64,000 bases of DNA from UBA695 sp042691655 (GTDB taxonomy: Bacteria; Verrucomicrobiota; Verrucomicrobiia; Chthoniobacterales; Chthoniobacteraceae): NCBI GenBank assembly GCA_042691655.1, contig CP170506.1, positions 2,294,001 through 2,358,000 on the forward strand, given 5' to 3'. The position numbers were made by a program, and so were the translations under genes. Each line of letters starts with the position of its first letter. The stretch's first letter is position 1. Of the stretch, positions 58,610-64,000 are shown one piece after another. The notes beneath the pieces were generated by a model. The model saw only the letters and a list, made by a program, of their open reading frames with translations, did not search any database and was not told the DNA's origin.

Positions 58610-60097
58610 CTAAACGCCATCATATTTGCGATCAACGCACTCGTCCACTCTGCTGCTAACCATCCGCGATAGTTCGGGAAGAGGCGGCACGTAATGACGG
58701 GGGCCGCCATGCTGCCTCCAGCCTCGATAGACCAAGAACATAGGGACGATCGCCAACGAGTAAAGCACGGCGCTCCAAACATAAATCATTCGGTAGTCGC
58801 TGTGGACAAAGTCAATTAATTGGCCGACCAGATAATTCCCAAAAATAAGGGCGCCGCAGGCGAAGACGTTAAGGCCCGATGAAAACTGGCCGAATTTCTC
58901 CTCGGGAAATAGCTCCATGGTCGTCGCCATGTATGCCAATCCCCAGCCGACGGTAGGAACAGCGACGATGAGGCTCCATACCAGAAAGCTTGTCTTATCG
59001 GTCACTAAAATATAGGTGCAGATGCAGCCGAAAACCTGGGCGACGACCGATGCCAACCCGACGCGCATGGGGGAGAACTTGTCGCAAAAATACCCCATGG
59101 GAAAATAAAGCACCGCGGATATCGCCGCAGTCCACGCGAAAATCTTCCCCATGTCATCCATACTGACGCCCAGCGTATCGCGGTTGAAAAGAGCTGTGAA
59201 CGGGCTAGCGCAAGTAGAAGCCAAGACAGCTAGGACGTAGGCAATAAAGAAGTTGCGATAGATTGGGATCGAAAGGCAATCGCGAAAGTAGTGGACATAC
59301 GACTTCAATATACTTCGACGGTCTTTGACCGGAGGTGGATATTCGCCTTCCTTCACATTGCAGCACATCAGAAGGAAAAAAACGAGGTAAACTAGGCCAA
59401 CGCTCAGACAGACTTCCTTGCGATGAGAAATGACGTGGGGAAAAACATACCAGAGGAATAGGCCGGAGCTTACAGTGCCGACGATGCGGAACCACGAAAG
59501 GAAACGGGCCATGAACTCCAGAGGCACGACATCCCGCAGGAGCCAGTTATAAGTGTTGACTAACACCATGTTGAAGAAGTGGAAAGAAACCACGAAGGCA
59601 CAGAGAAGGCTCAGAACGACCGTTACCATGGAGATCGAGGGAACCACGCGGGAAAGCACTGTCGCGTAAAGCCAAGCGGCAATCTCAGGAGCGAATCCAA
59701 CGGCGACAAGCGATGCCGTCGCGAGCGGGGCAACCACGTAGAGAAACGGAATGCGCCGCCCCAATCTACTGCGGTAATTGTCGCTCCACTGGCTGATATT
59801 AGGCAGGAAAAGAATATTCATGAGTCCGGCGAAGCTCCCGGCCATGATGCCAATAAGCGAGTTGGAAGCCTGCAGATCTTTGAGATACAGTGGAAGGAAA
59901 CGGCCGAAGATGCTCTCAAAAAAAGTGAACGCAAAGTCCCCCCATAAGAGCCACAGAAAGAGGACGGAAAGCTTGCGCAATGTATACCGCAAAGTTCCCG
60001 CCACATAAATTTTCACCAAGCTGGTTTCGCTTGAGCTTCGTTTGCAATCTTTTAGCAGATGTTCGTCAGGAAGGATCTTAGAAGGAGGAATGTCCAT
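58610..60097 (-). CDS. MFS transporter (sugar-type)
   Basis: A 495-residue protein with about twelve hydrophobic segments. MFS marks include the RSRLGRRIPFL loop after TM2-3 and PMGYFCDKFSPMRVG after TM8. It is similar in layout to SLC45/GPH-like sugar symporters. The N-terminal 60 residues are polar and cytosolic. It is on the minus strand next to the LamG/lyase-like gene, so an oligosaccharide or uronate could be its substrate (inferred). Confidence 0.85.
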   Translation of the reverse strand: MDIPPSKILPDEHLLKDCKRSSSETSLVKIYVAGTLRYTLRKLSVLFLWLLWGDFAFTFFESIFGRFLPLYLKDLQASNSLIGIMAGSFAGLMNILFLPNISQWSDNYRSRLGRRIPFLYVVAPLATASLVAVGFAPEIAAWLYATVLSRVVPSISMVTVVLSLLCAFVVSFHFFNMVLVNTYNWLLRDVVPLEFMARFLSWFRIVGTVSSGLFLWYVFPHVISHRKEVCLSVGLVYLVFFLLMCCNVKEGEYPPPVKDRRSILKSYVHYFRDCLSIPIYRNFFIAYVLAVLASTCASPFTALFNRDTLGVSMDDMGKIFAWTAAISAVLYFPMGYFCDKFSPMRVGLASVVAQVFGCICTYILVTDKTSFLVWSLIVAVPTVGWGLAYMATTMELFPEEKFGQFSSGLNVFACGALIFGNYLVGQLIDFVHSDYRMIYVWSAVLYSLAIVPMFLVYRGWRQHGGPRHYVPPLPELSRMVSSRVDECVDRKYDGV

Positions 60098-60253
60098 AAA
60101 GCTACATGCAGATTGAGCTGCATTTCATAACAGCAGCCATTATGTCCTACTTATAGACATTTTTCAAGCCGCTTATGATGGAATCGACATTTTCCGCCCG
60201 ATCACCGCAGGATCATCTATCTCGCCAGCCGGAGAGCCAGGCACATACATTGT

Positions 60254-63200
60254 CTATTGCAGGAACGCATTCAACTCCGTTTGGTCAATTTCGAGCGCGA
60301 TCGTGCGCTGCAGGCTGTAATCATTGAAAATGACCCATTTCCCATCAGGGCTAATATGGGGGTGCCCATGCCAAGGATGTTCCTGCATCGTACCGGAATA
60401 GAGCACCTGGGTTGCGCCTGACTGAAAGTTAATCGCCACGATAGTCATATTCTGCCCCGTGACATCGCTCCTATCAGCCACCATCCAGCGGCCATCCCGG
60501 CTGATGTTGCAATGGTCGAAGCTCCCCCGCACGATGCAACGATACGCCCCGTTGTAATCGACCTCATAGAGACCTGCTTCCGCCCCCATACCCACCGCAA
60601 CCACCCCTCCTTTATGGAACATCGATCTTTCGTGGGCAAACATGAGGAGTTGCCCCCCGGTACCCGTCACTGTGAAACAAGTGCCTGATAACGCCGAAGT
60701 GGCGTTCCAAGCCCAAAGACGGTCTGAAACGGGCGTACCGGTTTCGTGCGAGAATGACACCCAACAGCTGTCATAGGGAGAAAAATGAGCATGATCGGCC
60801 CACCAACTTGTCGTAAGCAGCGTTTGTATATTTCCGCTGTTAACATCAACCTTGGCCAGTTGGTAGGATGTCGGCGCGGACGAATGCGCAAAATGGGTGA
60901 CGACCGTCGCACCGTCCGCGGAAATATCGGACTGGTCAACATATGAACCGGCGCCCACGGACGCCAGCGTCCGGTTCGCCGAGGTCCCGGTGAGATCGAA
61001 AAGGGTAAGGTTAGTGCCTGTTGAACATACTCCCGTGCCGCAATTGGCGATGCTATAAAAGAAGAAATCCAGGTTTGGAATCGATCCGGAAATCTGTTGA
61101 GTGCCAACGGACGGATCAAATTCGACGAGCTGGTAAACATTGTTCGGCACCTTTCGGGCGACTACATAGGTGGCCGGGTTCCACGACGTATCCGGGCGCC
61201 AAAATCCGTTCGAATGCGGATAGGTAAACCAAGCGCCGGCAGGACCGTTGACCGCCCGCACCACCATATCCCCCAATACCTGACATGTCCTATTTTGAGG
61301 ACAACTCAGACAATAATGGAGCGGCGCTCCGATCAAAACATAAGTGGTTCCGTTGTCGTAAGATTGAAAGCCATAACCATAGGTGCCAGGGAGAGGCGTA
61401 TCGGAGGCGTAGAGATTAATGACGTTCGAGGCCAACGCGGAATCAAACTTGAGCACAAAGCCATAAGTTCTCCCCGCCTCCAGTTGGATGTTGCTGATAT
61501 CGAAGGACAAATAACCCGTATCGGCCAAGTTGGAGGGAAGAACAATCCCGGAATCTGTCTGAAGCACCAGCGCTCCCGTCACGGTCCCGCCTGTCGCAGG
61601 AACCGATGAACCGCCCATGTCGAGGATGGAAACCGAGACGGGAGCGCCCGCCGCCGCAGAACCGAGACCACTGATTTCGACTGTAATCTTGTCAAGTATG
61701 AAGCTGTAGGGCGCGGCGAAGCTGCTGCCCACCATTCGGCTACTTGTTCCGCTTTGAGGAAACGTATTGCACCACTGCACGTAACCGTTACCCGAACCGC
61801 GGCCATTGTCGCTGACTAAGTTTTGCGCGGCGGGCGCTGTGTAGCTGTAAACCGCAGCAGGCACAGCGGCAATATCGGCGAGGCGGGAGCTTTCGAGTTC
61901 AAAGAGCGTCCGGGCACCGCGGTCATCCCATCTAGAGCCATAGATAGCGACGTTATCCAACTTGCCGTGGAAGGGACGAATTGGTCCTCGGGTATTCCCG
62001 ATTCCGATCCCGCAGCGAGGATCAACGATGACAGGCGTGTTGGAGATCGTCGAGGCTCCCACCCATTGGACAGCGTTTGTCCTGAGGCCGCCACAATAGA
62101 AGTTGACGTTATTGGCAGACAACGACGCGTCATAAGTTACAGCAAAAAACACCCAAGTATTCACCGTTGAAAAGGAAGCTGGGCTGGTAGCGTAGCATGT
62201 ATTATTTATCCCCAGGGACAAAGTGCCTGGCGTGCCGCCCCCCGATAAATAGAAGCCCGAGCCGGTATTAGTCAGATCTACCAGACGTGCTACGTTGCGA
62301 ATTGCCTCGCTTGCATTAAACCATCCCTGAATCGTAAACGATTGCAACCCGTCGATGGCGGCACTTGCACTTGCAGAACTCTGGGCAAAAGGTCCGATGT
62401 AGGAGCTGCCCATGCCGGTGGCCGAGGTGCCATCGAACGCCCGATCTCCGGTCAACCCAGTTAGTCCCCCGGCGTCGCCGCTGTGCATATCCGCGACCGC
62501 GCCACTGGAATTATAAAGAGTTAGGTCTCCGTTCAGCGCCGAGCCCGTATTCCGAACATTCGACCCGGTTTCGGAAAACTTGTATTGAAACAATGGCACC
62601 GCCGATCCGTCCGTTTTCGAGCCGTAGATTTTAATCCCATCCAGAACTCCGTGAAACGGTCGAATGGCCCCCCTCGTATTCCCGACAGCGAGCCCGACAC
62701 TAGGATTGATTACCGCTGGAGCATTGGCAATGGTGACGCTGTTGACAAAGCTGACACCCGTGCCAACTCTGCCCACATAAAAACATACGTTATTGCTGGT
62801 GATAGAGGAGTCATAAGTCACCCGGAAAAAAACCCAGCTATTCACCGCATCATACGCCGCCGTGCTGGTGGCATAATAAGTATTATTGATTCCCAGGGAC
62901 AGAGTGCCCGGCGTACTGCCGCCGGAAAGATAGAATCCCGAGCCGGAATTAGTCAGATCGACGAGCCGTGCCGCATTGCAGATCGCCTCGTTCGCCTTGA
63001 ACCAACCCTCAATGGAAAAAGAGCGCAGCCCGCCAATAGCAACACTCGCGGCGGAAGTTGTCTGCCCCCATCGCCCCGTCCACGGGGCTCCCATTCCCCC
63101 CGCGGCAGTGTTGTCGAGCCCCCGATCCCCGGCAAGGCCAGTGTAGCCACCGGCATCGGGTGTATGAATATCGGCAGCCAAGCCATTGATATCGTATAGA

Positions 63201-63376
63201 GTCAGATTGCCATTGCTCGCCGTACCGGTGTTAACTGCAGTCGTACCCGTTTCGTTGAAGTCATATTGGAAAAGTGGCGTTTGCCCGAAGGCTGAGCGAA
63301 TCGCTCCAATGCCAATGATACTCGCCCAAAAAAGAATCCCCATCGCGGCTTTAGCGTAAGAAGTGCGCTTTTCCAT
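60254..63376 (-). CDS. Secreted protein: two LamG domains and an oligogalacturonate-lyase-like propeller
   Basis: A 1040-residue protein. The signal peptide is AMGILFWASIIGIGAIRSAFG. Two tandem LamG/concanavalin-like domains (about 30-250 and 260-485) share FSIEGWFKANEAI/FTIQGWFNASEAI, ARLVDLTN and GNTRG.IRPFHG. A carbohydrate-binding-type linker follows. The C-terminal propeller (about 700-1040) has HAHFSPYDSCWVSFSHE and QEHPWHGHPHISPDGKWVIF, like family PL22 oligogalacturonate lyases with metal-binding His. It probably binds and cleaves pectin-type oligosaccharides outside the cell. Confidence 0.75.
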   Translation of the reverse strand: MEKRTSYAKAAMGILFWASIIGIGAIRSAFGQTPLFQYDFNETGTTAVNTGTASNGNLTLYDINGLAADIHTPDAGGYTGLAGDRGLDNTAAGGMGAPWTGRWGQTTSAASVAIGGLRSFSIEGWFKANEAICNAARLVDLTNSGSGFYLSGGSTPGTLSLGINNTYYATSTAAYDAVNSWVFFRVTYDSSITSNNVCFYVGRVGTGVSFVNSVTIANAPAVINPSVGLAVGNTRGAIRPFHGVLDGIKIYGSKTDGSAVPLFQYKFSETGSNVRNTGSALNGDLTLYNSSGAVADMHSGDAGGLTGLTGDRAFDGTSATGMGSSYIGPFAQSSASASAAIDGLQSFTIQGWFNASEAIRNVARLVDLTNTGSGFYLSGGGTPGTLSLGINNTCYATSPASFSTVNTWVFFAVTYDASLSANNVNFYCGGLRTNAVQWVGASTISNTPVIVDPRCGIGIGNTRGPIRPFHGKLDNVAIYGSRWDDRGARTLFELESSRLADIAAVPAAVYSYTAPAAQNLVSDNGRGSGNGYVQWCNTFPQSGTSSRMVGSSFAAPYSFILDKITVEISGLGSAAAGAPVSVSILDMGGSSVPATGGTVTGALVLQTDSGIVLPSNLADTGYLSFDISNIQLEAGRTYGFVLKFDSALASNVINLYASDTPLPGTYGYGFQSYDNGTTYVLIGAPLHYCLSCPQNRTCQVLGDMVVRAVNGPAGAWFTYPHSNGFWRPDTSWNPATYVVARKVPNNVYQLVEFDPSVGTQQISGSIPNLDFFFYSIANCGTGVCSTGTNLTLFDLTGTSANRTLASVGAGSYVDQSDISADGATVVTHFAHSSAPTSYQLAKVDVNSGNIQTLLTTSWWADHAHFSPYDSCWVSFSHETGTPVSDRLWAWNATSALSGTCFTVTGTGGQLLMFAHERSMFHKGGVVAVGMGAEAGLYEVDYNGAYRCIVRGSFDHCNISRDGRWMVADRSDVTGQNMTIVAINFQSGATQVLYSGTMQEHPWHGHPHISPDGKWVIFNDYSLQRTIALEIDQTELNAFLQ

Positions 63377-63564
63377 AGCGGCGTGTTACACGAGGATGAC
63401 TACCCTGGGAATACCACCCGAGCTCATTCACTTGACATTCTCGCTCATCTCGCACGAAGCTCCTGCGGCTCATTTTTCCTAGAAACAGGCAAACGCCGAG
63501 GCAAGAAGCCCCGCAAATACAGCTTGATTCGTCCAAACAAAACGCTTTTATTTAAACAAATCAT

Positions 63565-64000
63565 ATGGCCAATTTTTCGCCCAAAAAACTCGATGCCATT
63601 TTCAACGCCCTTCAAACACGAATCGTTCAAGGGGTCTGGAATGTGGGCGATCAGCTCCCGACGGAAGAGGCATTGTCCAAAGAGTTCGAGTGCAGTCGGG
63701 GCACAATGGGGCGTGTGATGGCACAATTGGCGCGCGAGGGAATGGTGGAGCGGCGGACGCGCGCAGGCACACGGGTGGTCCGGCAGACGTTGACGCGGCC
63801 GGCAACGGCGATTGACTTCGATGCCTGCGCGTTCATTCATCCAAGCCAGCAGCATGAAGGGGTGTGGCGAATAGCAAGCGGTTTTCAGCAGGCGGCTTTT
63901 GATGCGAAGTGCCGCACCCTTATGCTTTCAACCGGCACCGATTTCCGCAAAGAGGCAGAAATCATCGGCCATCTGGCCGAATTCGATGTGAAGGGTGCCG
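63565..64000 (+). CDS. GntR/LacI-type regulator, partial (runs off the window)
   Basis: At least 145 codons without a stop at the right edge. The winged-helix part has LQTRIVQGVWNVGDQLPTEE, LSKEFECSRGTMGRVMAQLA and the LacI-type part begins IDFDACAFIHPSQQHEGVW, TLMLSTGTDFRKEAEIIGH. It is a clear paralogue of the gene at 46636. TTAAACAAATC lies just upstream (63552-63562), as before that gene. Probably controls the lyase/transporter group. Confidence 0.85.
   Translation, partial: MANFSPKKLDAIFNALQTRIVQGVWNVGDQLPTEEALSKEFECSRGTMGRVMAQLAREGMVERRTRAGTRVVRQTLTRPATAIDFDACAFIHPSQQHEGVWRIASGFQQAAFDAKCRTLMLSTGTDFRKEAEIIGHLAEFDVKGA

Noticed and set aside
1..64000. CRISPR array
   Set aside because: No regularly spaced short repeats of CRISPR type seen; the repeats found are coding or hairpins.

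Overview
Organism. The window looks like a chromosome segment of a member of the Verrucomicrobiota. Flanking genes carry hallmarks of that phylum: a four-gene pseudopilin cassette in the B-C-D-A order of the 'Verru_Chthon' families, a PEP-CTERM surface protein with autotransporter-type beta-strand repeats, and two hybrid regulators joining a GntR DNA-binding domain to a LacI-type sensor. This is recognition from memory; no database was searched.

Layout. (1) 0.4-5.8 kb, minus strand: a four-gene operon for a large serine recombinase. Its last gene, a small HTH protein, is split by an IS256-family element (9-bp target duplication), which is itself split by an IS3-family element (3-bp duplication). 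(2) 5.9-7.96 kb: a nucleotidyltransferase-fold pair, two minus-strand hypotheticals and a small HTH gene. (3) 8.3-15.7 kb: phage recombination and replication (RecA-like ATPase, Cas4-like nuclease, SSB-like protein, helicase, primase-helicase), a candidate origin rich in iterons and hairpins, and regulators. (4) 15.97-18.4 kb: terminase. (5) 18.5-23.9 kb: small accessory genes including a SWIB protein, an endonuclease, a ParB-methyltransferase fusion and a lysis cassette. (6) 23.9-28.7 kb: head genes (portal, an inserted glycosyltransferase, S49 protease with nested scaffold, capsid). (7) 29.2-36.1 kb: connector and tail genes, with a phage tRNA, a -1 frameshift site and two minus-strand secreted 'moron' genes. 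(8) 36.1-43.4 kb: two large fibres and small accessory proteins. (9) 43.5-44.1 kb: a second HTH gene and a decayed copy of the last two phage genes. (10) 44.2-64 kb: host genes, including a carbohydrate/uronate-type locus (regulator, two oxidoreductases, glycosidase, MFS transporter, LamG/oligogalacturonate-lyase-like protein, second regulator) and the pseudopilin cassette.

How it fits together. The 0.4-44.1 kb block reads as an essentially complete siphovirus-like prophage with lambda-type packaging and head logic, integrated by a serine recombinase. Most structural genes are linked by ATGA stop/start overlaps.

The most unusual signal is a fixed-distance element. Twelve reading frames, on both strands, have the hexamer TTGACA exactly 13 nt before the start codon, and the two bases before the start are always G then C or T. 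The element usually marks the first gene of a coupled group. It is present in the recombinase operon, terminase, endonuclease, methyltransferase, lysis, head, connector, tail and fibre genes, and I did not see it before the host genes. Its mechanism is unknown to me; I regard it as the best candidate for something undescribed here.
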